Origin: Neobacillus niacini
GTDB lineage: Bacteria > Bacillota > Bacilli > Bacillales > Cytobacillaceae
Assembly (NCBI RefSeq): GCF_030817595.1
Contig: NZ_JAUSZN010000001.1
Coordinates: forward strand, 1,434,001-1,498,000
Reading direction: 5' to 3'
DNA: 64,000 nucleotides
Positions 53,872 through 63,046 of this stretch are shown here, piece by piece. The notes below the pieces were generated by a model. That model was not told the DNA's origin. It searched no databases and worked only from the letters and a program-made list of their open reading frames with translations. Both the position numbers and the translations under genes were made by a program. Numbering within the stretch: the stretch's first letter is position 1; the number at the start of each line of letters is the position of its first letter.

Positions 53872-54648
53872 ATGAACAACGTAAACGAATTATTTCGTGA
53901 TAGAGTAGGTATCGCTCAAGATAAAAAAATCACGTTTGAATATTTAGATACAGTACTTGAAAAAACTGCAAAGACCATTCCTTTTGAGAATTTATGTATT
54001 ATCGAAAAAAGAACGAAGGAAATTACAAAAGAAAATTTAACGAGTAAATTACTTCAACAAAACGAAGGCGGGCTTTGTTACGAACTTAATACAATTCTTT
54101 TCCTTTTCTTGTCCGAAAATGGCTTTAACCCCTCCCTAGTCCGCGGAGTCACTTATAATCATATGAATCAACAATGGAGTGGGACTGGGAATACTCATGT
54201 GCTCAATCTTATTGCTCATAATGGGCAGATCTATCTTGTTGATACTGGTTTCGGAGGGAATTTACCATTAAAACCTATTCCGTTAAGCGGAGAGACTGTT
54301 GCCTCTAGTAATGGAGAATTTAGAGTGGAACGAGCAGACAGGGAACATGGAGATTATATTTTGTATCTGAAATTAAATAGCAAAGATGAGGATTGGAAAA
54401 TAGGTTACGCTTTTAATTCAAAAGAGTCGATTCAAAATATATCTGAATTAAATGAAGTTCAAAGAATTATCGTGGAACATCCTGAATCTGCATTTAATAA
54501 GAAACCTTTAATCACAAAGATAACAGATAAAGGAAACATAACATTAACTGACACTTCGTTTATACAATGGATCGATCGTACATTGAATAAGGAAAACATC
54601 GATGAAAAACGATTCAATGAAATAAGAAAAGACTATTTTAAACTTTAA
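53872..54648 (+). CDS. Arylamine N-acetyltransferase
   Basis: The 258-residue protein has the NAT catalytic triad: Cys69 (NEGGLCYELN), His109 (GNTHVLNLI) and Asp124 (LVDTGFGGN). NATs move acetyl from acetyl-CoA to arylamines or hydrazines in the cytoplasm. AAGGAGG precedes ATG 53872. The gene lies between a REP-like element upstream (53692) and a half-element downstream (54648) in inverted orientation. Confidence 0.92.
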   Translation: MNNVNELFRDRVGIAQDKKITFEYLDTVLEKTAKTIPFENLCIIEKRTKEITKENLTSKLLQQNEGGLCYELNTILFLFLSENGFNPSLVRGVTYNHMNQQWSGTGNTHVLNLIAHNGQIYLVDTGFGGNLPLKPIPLSGETVASSNGEFRVERADREHGDYILYLKLNSKDEDWKIGYAFNSKESIQNISELNEVQRIIVEHPESAFNKKPLITKITDKGNITLTDTSFIQWIDRTLNKENIDEKRFNEIRKDYFKL

Positions 54649-54663
54649 GAACCGCCCCCATGG
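54648..54663. repeat. REP-like half element downstream of the N-acetyltransferase gene
   Basis: AGAACCGCCCCCATGG is nearly the reverse complement of CCATGGGGACGGTTC at 53692. It starts at the last base of the N-acetyltransferase stop codon. Confidence 0.5.
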
Positions 54664-54704
54664 AGTCTTGAGTTCTACAAAAATAGCAAAGGATTACGAT
54701 TATA

Positions 54705-55733
54705 ATGGTACATAACAATAAACACATTGATGAAATACTGGCACATTACTTTCCGGCAGGCAGCTGGGTATCAAGGGTTGGTCAAAGTGGTGCAAACAAT
54801 ACGACCCGATTTGTTCGTGTTGATCATGAACAATATGTACTCCGCGTTTACGAAACCCATCAGGATGTAGATAAGGTGAAGTATGAACATGCTATTTTAG
54901 TTGCTTTAGCAGAAATGCCTCTACCTTTTTCTATACCCAAGCCCATCCAAACAAGGAATGGAAAAACGTTTGTTCGAACAAGGGATGGAAAGATTGCCGG
55001 TTTATTTCGGTACTTGGATGGTGTAAACCCTGCTCTGGAAAAATTGGAAGAAATTCATTCCTATGGGAGAACTGCTGGTCTATGTTCAGCTTCATTAGCA
55101 TATGTACAAATCAATCAGCGCCCTGCCTACCGACCATATTATGAGATTGATAGTACTCATCCTAGTTGTTCTTTACAGGATGTATTAAACTTTTGCAAAA
55201 AACCTCCTAGCGAATTTTCAGAACAGACACCAGATTTACTAGTTATTTATAAACAGCTGATTTCTTTTATGGAGCAAGTTCCAACATTAAGACAATTGCC
55301 ACATCAGCTTGTCCACGGCGATATGAACGCGTCCAACATTCTTGTCAATGAAGATGGTATTGTGTCAGCTGTTCTCGATTTTGAATTTGTTACAAACGAT
55401 TTACGGGTGATGGAGCTGGCTGTTTGCTTATCAGACTTCATCCAACCTAGCGAAGAAGCAACCACTACTTGGGCAAATATTCATTCATTTCTTTCCGGTT
55501 ATGGGCAATCACTAAAATTAACAGAAGCTGAAATTGAAGCTGTTCCCACCCTCATCCAACTGAGGAGTCTCGACGTATTCATTCATTTTTTTGGTCGTTA
55601 TTTGGATCAGGTCAGCTCCCTTGACATTGTTAAGGAATATATTCAAAAGTGTGCGATACGATGTAATTGGATTATGGATAATAAAAACAAGCTGATCACC
55701 TTATGTACTGATAATATGTTAGATGTAAAGTAG
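54705..55733 (+). CDS. Aminoglycoside phosphotransferase (APH)-superfamily kinase
   Basis: The 342-residue protein has the APH-type kinase fold. The catalytic block is LVHGDMNASNILVNEDG and the metal-binding block VLDFEF. The N-lobe holds RFVRVDHEQYVLRVYE with the likely ATP-binding lysine-equivalent region. Family members phosphorylate small molecules such as homoserine, choline, sugars or aminoglycosides, so no substrate is assigned and antibiotic resistance should not be assumed. An AAAGGA site lies about 10 nt before ATG 54705. A REP-like repeat follows the gene. Confidence 0.8.
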   Translation: MVHNNKHIDEILAHYFPAGSWVSRVGQSGANNTTRFVRVDHEQYVLRVYETHQDVDKVKYEHAILVALAEMPLPFSIPKPIQTRNGKTFVRTRDGKIAGLFRYLDGVNPALEKLEEIHSYGRTAGLCSASLAYVQINQRPAYRPYYEIDSTHPSCSLQDVLNFCKKPPSEFSEQTPDLLVIYKQLISFMEQVPTLRQLPHQLVHGDMNASNILVNEDGIVSAVLDFEFVTNDLRVMELAVCLSDFIQPSEEATTTWANIHSFLSGYGQSLKLTEAEIEAVPTLIQLRSLDVFIHFFGRYLDQVSSLDIVKEYIQKCAIRCNWIMDNKNKLITLCTDNMLDVK

Positions 55734-55750
55734 TTAAAAACCTGAAAACT

Positions 55751-55811
55751 ATGTGGACGGTTCTATCGATCAACCTTTTTGTTTAAGCTAAACCATTAGA
55801 ACCGTCCACAT
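55751..55811. repeat. REP-like inverted repeat, copy 3 (perfect 15-bp arms)
   Basis: ATGTGGACGGTTCTA (55751-55765) and TAGAACCGTCCACAT (55797-55811) are perfect reverse complements. The element lies between the kinase gene and a convergent small membrane-protein gene. Confidence 0.8.
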
Positions 55812-55817
55812 GGAACC

Positions 55818-55985
55818 CTATGTCCACTTCAATATTGATTGAAACAATATTCCCACAGCAAAAAGCAGCAGCATGAAATGTATGTAGTTTAATCTGCGCT
55901 TTCGTTTATTTTTAAGAAATATCCATATCCAAAGAATAGCTAAAACGATATGAATCAAGTCCAGTACATGTTCATCTCCTGCCAT
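55818..55985 (-). CDS. 55-residue membrane protein, unknown function
   Basis: ATG 55985 is preceded by AGGAGATGG at good spacing and reads 55 codons to TAG 55818. Two hydrophobic helices (LDLIHIVLAILWIWIFL and FMLLLFAVGILFQSIL) flank a strongly basic loop (KNKRKRRLNY). It lies just downstream of purU in the same direction and could be cotranscribed with it. No family is recognised. Confidence 0.65.
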   Translation of the reverse strand: MAGDEHVLDLIHIVLAILWIWIFLKNKRKRRLNYIHFMLLLFAVGILFQSILKWT

Positions 55986-56018
55986 TAGTACCATCTCCTA
56001 TGAACAATGATCCTCAAC

Positions 56019-56888
56019 TCATGCAAATACAATCGTTTTATTACCATGAACTAGTACTTTATCTTCTACATGCCAGGAAACGGCTTCGGCGAGAACTCTC
56101 TTTTCCACATGACGTCCCGCGGTCTTTAAATCCGCTGCTGTATAGCGGTGATTAATACGCTGGACATCTTGCTCGATTATCGGTCCTTCATCAAGATCAT
56201 TCGTTACATAATGTGCGGTGGCTCCTATTAACTTGACCCCGCGGTTAAACGCTCTTACATAAGGGTTTGCTCCAACAAAAGCAGGTAAAAAAGAGTGATG
56301 AATGTTAATGATTTGTTTTGGATAATGGGAAATGAATTTAGGAGAAAGAATCTGCATATACCTGGCCAAAACAATAAAATCCACTTTTCCTTTTAACAAT
56401 TCTAAGGCTTTCTGTTCGGCCTCTTCTTTCGAATCTTGTGACAGCGGGATATGATAAAAAGGGATGCCATACCCCTCAACCATCTCTTTTAAATCAGGAT
56501 GATTGCTGATTACCATTGGGATATCCACAGGAATTTCATTCGATTTCCACCGCCAAATAAGCTCAGTGAGACAGTGGTCTGCTTTGGAAACAAAAATGGC
56601 CATTCGCTTCCTTCTTTCGTTACTGCTCAACTGCCAATCTAACGCATAATCTCGAGCCAGCACCTCGAGATCATTTTCAATTTTTTCATAAGTAGAATCA
56701 TATTCTTCCAAATCAAACTCAATCCGCATAAAGAATATACCTGCTTGTGGATCGGTTGTATGTTGATCAAAATGTACAATATTGGCTTTGTGTTCTAATA
56801 AAAAATTGGTTACAGTCGAGATAATCCCTGGCTTTTCTGGACAAGAGATTAATAATTTTGCACGGTTCGGCTTTACTTTTGTGTTCAT
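56019..56888 (-). CDS. purU: Formyltetrahydrofolate deformylase PurU
   Basis: The 289-residue protein has an N-terminal ACT domain (LLISCPEKPGIISTVTNFLL) and a C-terminal formyltransferase-like domain (MAIFVSKADHCLTELIWRW, NIHHSFLPAFVGANPY, GATAHYVTNDLDEGPIIEQD). PurU hydrolyses 10-formyl-THF to formate and THF. Placed after the glycine cleavage and lipoate genes, it would return THF to the cycle and balance one-carbon units when glycine is degraded (inference). GGAGG precedes ATG 56888. Confidence 0.95.
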   Translation of the reverse strand: MNTKVKPNRAKLLISCPEKPGIISTVTNFLLEHKANIVHFDQHTTDPQAGIFFMRIEFDLEEYDSTYEKIENDLEVLARDYALDWQLSSNERRKRMAIFVSKADHCLTELIWRWKSNEIPVDIPMVISNHPDLKEMVEGYGIPFYHIPLSQDSKEEAEQKALELLKGKVDFIVLARYMQILSPKFISHYPKQIINIHHSFLPAFVGANPYVRAFNRGVKLIGATAHYVTNDLDEGPIIEQDVQRINHRYTAADLKTAGRHVEKRVLAEAVSWHVEDKVLVHGNKTIVFA

Positions 56889-56915
56889 TGCTTTCCTCCA
56901 TTTTTCGGTTATGAT

Positions 56916-58316
56916 TTAGGCATGAATTGCCTTTCCATCTACGGCAAGGGCCGCTTCACCAATTGCTTCAGCCAAGGTCGGGTGGGGATGAATCGTATGA
57001 GCAATATCCATGGCGGTTGCGTTTAATACACGAGCGAGACCCACTTCCGTAATCATATCCGTTACATGCGGACCTACCATATGAGCTCCTAACAGTCTAT
57101 TAGATCCTTCTTCAACAACCAATTTAACAAAACCATCTGATTCACCAAAAACCAAAGCCTTTCCAATGGCACGGAATGAAAACTTACCAGTTTTTACTTG
57201 ATACCCTTTTCCCTTTGCTTCCTCTTCTGTTAGCCCAACACTCGCTACTTCTGGGCTGCTGTATACACATTTTGAAACAAGAGTCGAATCAAGTGGTCCA
57301 GGGTTTTCCCCAGCCATATGTTCAATCGCAATCATTCCTTCATGTGAGGCTACATGCGCAAGCTGCAAGCCGCCTATCACATCACCAATCGCGTAAATGT
57401 TTGGTTCATTGGTTTGATAAAATTCATTTGTTTTAATAAACTCACGATTGAAATCTATAGTGGTATTTTCCAGCCCAAGGCCTTCTGTATTCGGTAATCG
57501 TCCAACGGATACTAAAAGTTTATCAGCAGAAAATGACGTTTCTTTTCCTTTATGTTCCGCCTTAATCGAAACACCGTCACCTTTTTCTAGAGTCTCAGGC
57601 AGCACCTTTGCACTAGTAACAATTTTTACGCCTTTTTTCTTCATTAAACGCTGGATTTCTTTTGATACATCTTGATCCTCAGTCGGTAAGATACGATCAG
57701 CATATTCAAGTACGGTTACTTGTAATCCGAAGTCCACGAGCATGGATGCCCATTCGATTCCAATCACACCGCCTCCAACAATGATAATAGAAGTTGGAAG
57801 TGTCTCTATTTTCAAGGCTTCGTCCGATGTCATCACATAGCTTTCATCTACTTCTAGTCCCGGAAGTGTTCTTGGGCGAGAGCCTGTTGCAATCAAAATA
57901 TTCCGTGGGCTTAAAATGATTTCATCTTCATCATTGTTCAATTCCACTAAAACATCTTTTGACTGCAAGATACTGCCTTTCCCCTCATAAACATCGATCT
58001 TTCCTTTTTTCATCAAATAGTGGACACCTTTAAAAAGCTGTTCCGTAATTTCTTCTTTTCGTGCCTGTACTTTTGAAAAATCAAGTCTAACTTCTGGTGC
58101 AATGACACCATACTTTTCTACTTTTTTAGTTTGGGCGTACACTTCTGCGCTTCTTAGTAAAGCCTTGCTAGGGATACAACCAGCATGAAGACATGTTCCT
58201 CCAATTTTTCCTTTTTCAATAACCGCCGCTTTTAATCCTAATTGTGAAGCGCGAATAGCAGCCACGTATCCGCCTGTTCCACCGCCGATAATTACAACAT
58301 CATATTCTTTTGTCAT
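56916..58316 (-). CDS. lpdA: Dihydrolipoyl dehydrogenase (E3 / L protein)
   Basis: The 466-residue flavoprotein has the FAD Rossmann start YDVVIIGGGTGGYVAAIRA, the redox disulfide Cys42/Cys47 (GGTCLHAGCIPSKALL), an NAD site (IIVGGGVIGIEWASML) and the C-terminal HTIHPHPTLAEAIGEA, where His-x-x-x-x-Glu forms the active-site base. It reoxidises the dihydrolipoyl arm of GcvH. Its place beside lipA and the gcv genes suggests service to glycine cleavage rather than to pyruvate dehydrogenase. ATG 58316 follows AAGGGGAT; the open frame starts at 58337. Confidence 0.93.
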   Translation of the reverse strand: MTKEYDVVIIGGGTGGYVAAIRASQLGLKAAVIEKGKIGGTCLHAGCIPSKALLRSAEVYAQTKKVEKYGVIAPEVRLDFSKVQARKEEITEQLFKGVHYLMKKGKIDVYEGKGSILQSKDVLVELNNDEDEIILSPRNILIATGSRPRTLPGLEVDESYVMTSDEALKIETLPTSIIIVGGGVIGIEWASMLVDFGLQVTVLEYADRILPTEDQDVSKEIQRLMKKKGVKIVTSAKVLPETLEKGDGVSIKAEHKGKETSFSADKLLVSVGRLPNTEGLGLENTTIDFNREFIKTNEFYQTNEPNIYAIGDVIGGLQLAHVASHEGMIAIEHMAGENPGPLDSTLVSKCVYSSPEVASVGLTEEEAKGKGYQVKTGKFSFRAIGKALVFGESDGFVKLVVEEGSNRLLGAHMVGPHVTDMITEVGLARVLNATAMDIAHTIHPHPTLAEAIGEAALAVDGKAIHA

Positions 58317-58414
58317 GTTCGTATCCCCTTCTATCAAAATATGTATTTATATCTTAGGAAAACTTAGATTATTAGTCCCAACAGGGGCTACATAAATTCA
58401 TAGCTGCAAAACTA

Positions 58415-58720
58415 TTAATCTATTTCAATTGCACATGCACTAGAGGAGAAGCTTTCTCCAACTAGAAAACCGTTTACGTCATTATAATCAATATGTGTTA
58501 CTTCATCTAAATAACGTTTTGTAAAACGATCCAGTCGAATCTGAATCCCTTCCATCTCAATGATAAAATCGTTTCGTCGTGGTTCATCAAATACAAGGGA
58601 AAACTTAACAGTCACACCGCAGCCGCCAGCGACTTCAGCGTCAATCCGGGGAGTTCGCTCTCCATTGACAACCATTTCCTTTAGCTTATTCATCGCCGAT
58701 TCTGTCATTTTTATCAACAT
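58415..58720 (-). CDS. HesB/IscA-like iron-sulfur cluster protein
   Basis: The 101-residue protein has the A-type carrier fold (LIKMTESAMNKLKEMV, AEVAGGCGVTVKFSLVFDE, IQIRLDRFTKRYLDEVTHID). Cys34 is conserved, but the usual C-terminal Cys-Gly-Cys is reduced to one cysteine (SSACAIEID, Cys96). That resembles YneR/YqkB-type members, and its cluster binding is uncertain. It lies between lipA and lpdA, so a role in supplying or repairing the LipA clusters is attractive but unproved. GGAGGAG precedes ATG 58720. Confidence 0.75.
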   Translation of the reverse strand: MLIKMTESAMNKLKEMVVNGERTPRIDAEVAGGCGVTVKFSLVFDEPRRNDFIIEMEGIQIRLDRFTKRYLDEVTHIDYNDVNGFLVGESFSSSACAIEID

Positions 58721-58748
58721 AGGAACTCACTCCTCCTTATTCGCTATT

Positions 58749-59636
58749 TTACATGGATGACACATTCGCTTTTGCTGCATTGACCTGTTCATCAGCATGA
58801 TAAGAGGAGCGAACGAGCGGACCTGCTTCACAGTGGCTAAAGCCTTTTGACATGGCAATGATCTTTAGTTCTTCAAACTCTTGTGGACTCCAATATTTTT
58901 GGACTTTTAAATGATGTTTGGTTGGCTGCAAATATTGACCGATTGTCATAATATCTACATGGTTTGCACGAAGATCATCCATCGTTTCGATAATTTCTTC
59001 CTTTGTTTCTCCTAGACCAATCATAATGCTTGATTTTGTTGGAATCGCAGCATTCATTTGTTTTGCACGTCTTAAAAATTCAAGGGAACGTTCGTATGTG
59101 GCACGTGCACGAATTTTTGGTGACAAACGTTTCACTGTCTCAATATTGTGATTTAAAATGTCTGGCCCGGCATCCATTAATGTTTTTAAGTTGTCATATT
59201 CACCCTTCATATCGGACGGGAGGACTTCAATACTGCAAAATGGATTGCGTCGTCTTACGGCACGTATTGTTTCTGCAAAAATTCCTGCCCCGCCATCTTT
59301 TAAATCATCACGAGCAACAGCAGTAACTACTACATGCTTTAGACCCATCTTTTCCACTGACTCCGCTACACGTTCTGGTTCATCCCAATCAAGTTCTGTC
59401 GGAAGACCTGTTTGAACCGCACAGAAACGGCAGGCGCGGGTACATATACTTCCTAAAATCATAAAGGTTGCAGTTTTGCGTACCGCCCAGCATTCATGAA
59501 TGTTTGGACATTTCGCTTCTTCGCAGACTGTATGAAGCTTTTTTTCACGCATCATTTTTTTTAAGCCTGTATACTCTTCATTCGTATTTAATTTTATTTT
59601 TAGCCATTCTGGTTTGCGAACATAATCATTCTTCAT
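58749..59636 (-). CDS. lipA: Lipoyl synthase
   Basis: The 295-residue radical SAM enzyme has the auxiliary cluster motif Cys38, Cys43 and Cys49 ([13 protein letters not shown]) and the SAM-cluster motif Cys65, Cys69 and Cys72 (CTRACRFC). The C-terminal [10 protein letters not shown] supplies the serine ligand of the auxiliary cluster. It inserts two sulfur atoms into octanoyl groups on GcvH or E2 proteins. ATG 59636 is chosen because AGGAG ends 8 nt upstream; the frame also opens at a GTG that overlaps that site. It lies downstream of gcvPB past a possible terminator. Confidence 0.96.
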   Translation of the reverse strand: MKNDYVRKPEWLKIKLNTNEEYTGLKKMMREKKLHTVCEEAKCPNIHECWAVRKTATFMILGSICTRACRFCAVQTGLPTELDWDEPERVAESVEKMGLKHVVVTAVARDDLKDGGAGIFAETIRAVRRRNPFCSIEVLPSDMKGEYDNLKTLMDAGPDILNHNIETVKRLSPKIRARATYERSLEFLRRAKQMNAAIPTKSSIMIGLGETKEEIIETMDDLRANHVDIMTIGQYLQPTKHHLKVQKYWSPQEFEELKIIAMSKGFSHCEAGPLVRSSYHADEQVNAAKANVSSM

Positions 59637-59683
59637 ATTTTCCACTCCTATGAACAGTCATGAAGCTTTTGGGTTTTATTTAA

Positions 59684-59737
59684 AACCACCAAGAATGATT
59701 AGTGAGATGATAGAAGTTCTCTTCATTCCTAGTGGTT
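59684..59737 (-). terminator. Stem-loop between gcvPB and lipA
   Basis: On the minus strand AACCACTAGGAATGA pairs with TCATTCTTGGTGGTT around a 24-nt loop, followed by TTAAAT. It may end most gcv transcripts or partly read through into lipA. Confidence 0.65.
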
Positions 59738-59743
59738 CATATT

Positions 59744-61228
59744 TTAGGACATTACGGTTTCTTTATTTACTGCTTTTTCTTTTATATATCGCAAGATTGG
59801 TTGTCTAGCAGCCTGTACTTCATCTAATCGGCCAATTACCGTAGTATGTGGTGCATCCAATACGACACCTGGATTTTCTTCCACTTCTTTTGCAATTTGA
59901 ATCATGACATCACAAAAAGCATCCAATGTTTCTTTTGACTCTGTTTCAGTTGGTTCAATCATCAAACATTCCTCAACATTAAGCGGGAAATAGATAGTAG
60001 GTGGATGGTAGCCAAAATCCAGCAGACGTTTGGCCATATCTAGAGTTCTGACACCAAGCTTTTTCTGTCTTGAACCAGATAACACAAATTCATGCTTACA
60101 AATTTGCGAATAAGGTGCATCAAAATATGGTTCGAGTTTTTTGCGCATATAATTCGCATGAAGTACTGCACTTTCCGATACTTGACGTAACCCCTCTGGC
60201 CCCATGGTTCGAATATAGGTATACGCTCGTAAGAGAATACCAAAGTTTCCATAATATCCTTTCACACGGCCAATCGAAAGCGGTTGGTTATAGTCTAGTA
60301 CATATACTTCATTTACCTTCTCCACACGCGGGACTGGTAAAAACGGAATCAATTTCTCTTTCACACCGACTGGGCCAGCACCTGGTCCGCCCCCGCCATG
60401 GGGTGTGGTAAAGGTTTTATGAAGATTTAAATGCACAATGTCAAAGCCCATTTGTCCAGGAGTTGTTTTCCCTAAGATGGCATTCGCATTCGCTCCATCA
60501 TAGTATAGTAAGCCGCCTGCTTCATGAACAACCTTGGCAATCTCTACGATTTCTTTTTCAAATAGACCGAGAGTATTTGGGTTTGTCAGCATTAATGCAG
60601 CTGTATTTTCATCGACATGTTTCTTTAATTCTTCTAAATCGACTAGCCCATGCTCATTGGATGGAATCGTAATGGTTTCAAAGCCCGCAACCGATGCACT
60701 GGCAGGGTTTGTTCCGTGTGCGGAGTCTGGAACAAGGACTTTCTTCCGTACCTCACCTTTTTGCTTATGATAGGCTTTGACCATCATTAATCCGGTCCAT
60801 TCTCCTTGAGCACCTGCTGAAGGCTGTAACGTCACGGCATCCATGCCTGTAATGACAGCTAACTCTTCCTGTAATTCATATAAAACCTCTAATGCTCCTT
60901 GTACCGTTTCAACTGGCTGGTATGGATGAATACGGCTAAACCCTTCCAAACGTGCTACGTCTTCATTTATTTTCGGATTATACTTCATCGTACAAGAGCC
61001 AAGTGGATAGAAACCATTATCTATCCCATGGTTTTTATTCGAGAGCGCCGTGTAATGTCTGACAAGCTGTAACTCTGATACTTCTGGGAGTTCTGCTGGC
61101 AGGTCACGAATCAAATGTCTCGGAAGTTTATCATTTAAATTAACATGATCAACATCACTCTCTGGAAGGCTTGAACCAACACGTCCCTCACGACTGATTT
61201 CAAAAATTAGATCATTATATTCAACCAT
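59744..61228 (-). CDS. gcvPB: Glycine dehydrogenase (decarboxylating) subunit 2
   Basis: The 494-residue protein has the PLP-binding block [20 protein letters not shown], with the Schiff-base lysine, and the start block [21 protein letters not shown]. With subunit 1 it forms the P protein, which decarboxylates glycine and passes aminomethyl to lipoyl-GcvH. Split P proteins of this kind are usual in Bacillus. Its ATG overlaps the gcvPA stop codon by 8 bp, which suggests coupled translation and equal subunit supply. Confidence 0.96.
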   Translation of the reverse strand: MVEYNDLIFEISREGRVGSSLPESDVDHVNLNDKLPRHLIRDLPAELPEVSELQLVRHYTALSNKNHGIDNGFYPLGSCTMKYNPKINEDVARLEGFSRIHPYQPVETVQGALEVLYELQEELAVITGMDAVTLQPSAGAQGEWTGLMMVKAYHKQKGEVRKKVLVPDSAHGTNPASASVAGFETITIPSNEHGLVDLEELKKHVDENTAALMLTNPNTLGLFEKEIVEIAKVVHEAGGLLYYDGANANAILGKTTPGQMGFDIVHLNLHKTFTTPHGGGGPGAGPVGVKEKLIPFLPVPRVEKVNEVYVLDYNQPLSIGRVKGYYGNFGILLRAYTYIRTMGPEGLRQVSESAVLHANYMRKKLEPYFDAPYSQICKHEFVLSGSRQKKLGVRTLDMAKRLLDFGYHPPTIYFPLNVEECLMIEPTETESKETLDAFCDVMIQIAKEVEENPGVVLDAPHTTVIGRLDEVQAARQPILRYIKEKAVNKETVMS

Positions 61229-62573
61229 TTACAGCTGCCTCCAATACTTCGATAAATTGGTCAATCTCTTCTTTTGTCCGCTGCTCTGTTACTGCTATCA
61301 GCATTTGATTTTCTAAGCCGTAATCATTTCCTAAATCAAACCCGCCGATGATACCTGCCTCAAGGAGTTTTGAATTGACTTCCTTTACTGGGCGAGGAAG
61401 CTTGACAACAAATTCATTAAAGAATGGAGCCTTATTTATAATGGTAAAGCCTTTTTTATCTAGCGATTTTGCCATGTAATCGGCTTTTTCAACGTTTAGC
61501 TGCGCCATCTGACGAATTCCTTGCTTTCCAAGTGCACTCATACAAACGGCAGAAGCAAGTGCATTTAATGCTTGGTTTGAACAAATATTAGACGATGCTT
61601 TATCTCGGCGAATATGCTGCTCACGTGCTTGCAGGGTTAATACAAATCCGCGCTGACCTTTTTCGTCACGCGTTTGCCCTACAATTCGTCCAGGGATTTT
61701 TCGCATGAATTTCTTGCTTACTGAAAAATAACCGCAGTGCGGGCCGCCGAAGGACATTGGAATTCCTAATGGCTGCATATCCCCGATCACGATATCAGCT
61801 CCCAGTATTCCAGGAGATTGCAAGAGTGCTAGAGCCAATGGATTGGCGCTAACAATTAAAAGCGCTCCTTTTGTATCAGCGATATTCTTAATTTCTGCTA
61901 GATCCTCAATCGAACCGAAAAAGTTTGGGTATTGAACAATAACAGCAGCTGTGTTTTTATCAATTTGTCCTTGCAGCTGTACTAAGCTTGTTTCATCATC
62001 AGTTAGATTTACGTCCTCAACGATATACCCTTGACCATCTGCTACCGTATTTAGGATCGCACGTGATTCAGGATGAACTGCCTTCGACACAAGCACTTTG
62101 GACCGTCGTGTCGACGCAACAGCGAGGGAAGCAGCTTCTGCAAGAGATGTAAAGCCGTCGTACATCGAAGAATTGGCGACATCCATTCCTGTCAGTTCAC
62201 AAACCATCGTTTGAAATTCAAAGATTGCTTGTAGTTCACCTTGGCTAATTTCCGGTTGGTAAGGTGTATAGGCTGTGTAAAATTCGGAACGTGATATCAT
62301 GTGATTGACCACACTGGGTATGTAGTGATCATAGGTTCCCGCACCAAGGAAGGTCGGGTAATGATTCGCATTTTTATTTTTAGAAGCAAGCTGATTCATT
62401 TTTTTTGAAAGGAGTGATTCAGGCACAGCCTTTGGGATATTGAGCTCCGATTTTAGTTGTATTTCTGCTGGAATATCTTCAAATAATTCGTCTATTGAAG
62501 TGATATTTAAAAACGAAAGCATTTCCTCTTGATCTTGTTTCGTATCAGGGAGGTATCGATAAGTGGAAGTCAT
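61221..62573 (-). CDS. gcvPA: Glycine dehydrogenase (decarboxylating) subunit 1
   Basis: The 450-residue protein has the normal GcvPA length and family blocks such as [40 protein letters not shown] and [20 protein letters not shown]. The start is placed at ATG 62573, after AAGGAGAGG; the open frame extends to 62618 inside gcvH. Gene order upstream is gcvT-gcvH. Confidence 0.96.
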   Translation of the reverse strand: MTSTYRYLPDTKQDQEEMLSFLNITSIDELFEDIPAEIQLKSELNIPKAVPESLLSKKMNQLASKNKNANHYPTFLGAGTYDHYIPSVVNHMISRSEFYTAYTPYQPEISQGELQAIFEFQTMVCELTGMDVANSSMYDGFTSLAEAASLAVASTRRSKVLVSKAVHPESRAILNTVADGQGYIVEDVNLTDDETSLVQLQGQIDKNTAAVIVQYPNFFGSIEDLAEIKNIADTKGALLIVSANPLALALLQSPGILGADIVIGDMQPLGIPMSFGGPHCGYFSVSKKFMRKIPGRIVGQTRDEKGQRGFVLTLQAREQHIRRDKASSNICSNQALNALASAVCMSALGKQGIRQMAQLNVEKADYMAKSLDKKGFTIINKAPFFNEFVVKLPRPVKEVNSKLLEAGIIGGFDLGNDYGLENQMLIAVTEQRTKEEIDQFIEVLEAAVNG

Positions 62574-62574
62574 T

Positions 62575-62970
62575 TTATTCCTCTCCTTCATTAATAAATG
62601 CTTGGTACGCCTCTTCATTTAAAAGTGAGTCCAATTCTTCTGGATTTGACATTTCCACTTCTATTAACCAGCCTGCTTCAAATGGGTGCTCGTTAATCGT
62701 CTCAGGGGCGTCTCCTAACTCTTCGTTTACCAAAACAACCGTGCCTGATACAGGAGAGTATAGGTCAGATACTGCTTTTACGGATTCGATGGTTCCCATT
62801 GATTCATTCGCTGTTACTTCATCATCCACTTCTGGGGTTTCTACGAAGACGATATCTCCTAATTGCTTTTGTGCAAAATCAGAAATTCCAATTCGTACTC
62901 GATTTCCGTCTAATTGTAATACCCACTCATGTTCTTTGCTATATAGTAAAGTTGCTGTTGCTTTCGTCAT
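62575..62970 (-). CDS. gcvH: Glycine cleavage system H protein
   Basis: The 131-residue protein carries the lipoylated lysine Lys65 in [15 protein letters not shown] and the start [20 protein letters not shown]. It shuttles aminomethyl and reducing equivalents between P, T and L proteins. ATG 62970 follows GGAAGGAAGAG; the frame opens at 62988. In Bacillus subtilis gcvH is unlinked from gcvT-PA-PB, so its position between gcvT and gcvPA is a difference. Confidence 0.96.
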   Translation of the reverse strand: MTKATATLLYSKEHEWVLQLDGNRVRIGISDFAQKQLGDIVFVETPEVDDEVTANESMGTIESVKAVSDLYSPVSGTVVLVNEELGDAPETINEHPFEAGWLIEVEMSNPEELDSLLNEEAYQAFINEGEE

Positions 62971-63046
62971 TATTTCTCTTCCTTCCAATTTTTATTTACT
63001 TTCGTAATGCCTATCTGCTCATGCAAACTAAAACTCTATGACTCTA

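Noticed and set aside
54705..55733. Antibiotic-resistance aminoglycoside phosphotransferase
   Set aside because: Only the kinase fold is evident. Many members of the superfamily act on ordinary metabolites, and nothing nearby suggests resistance.
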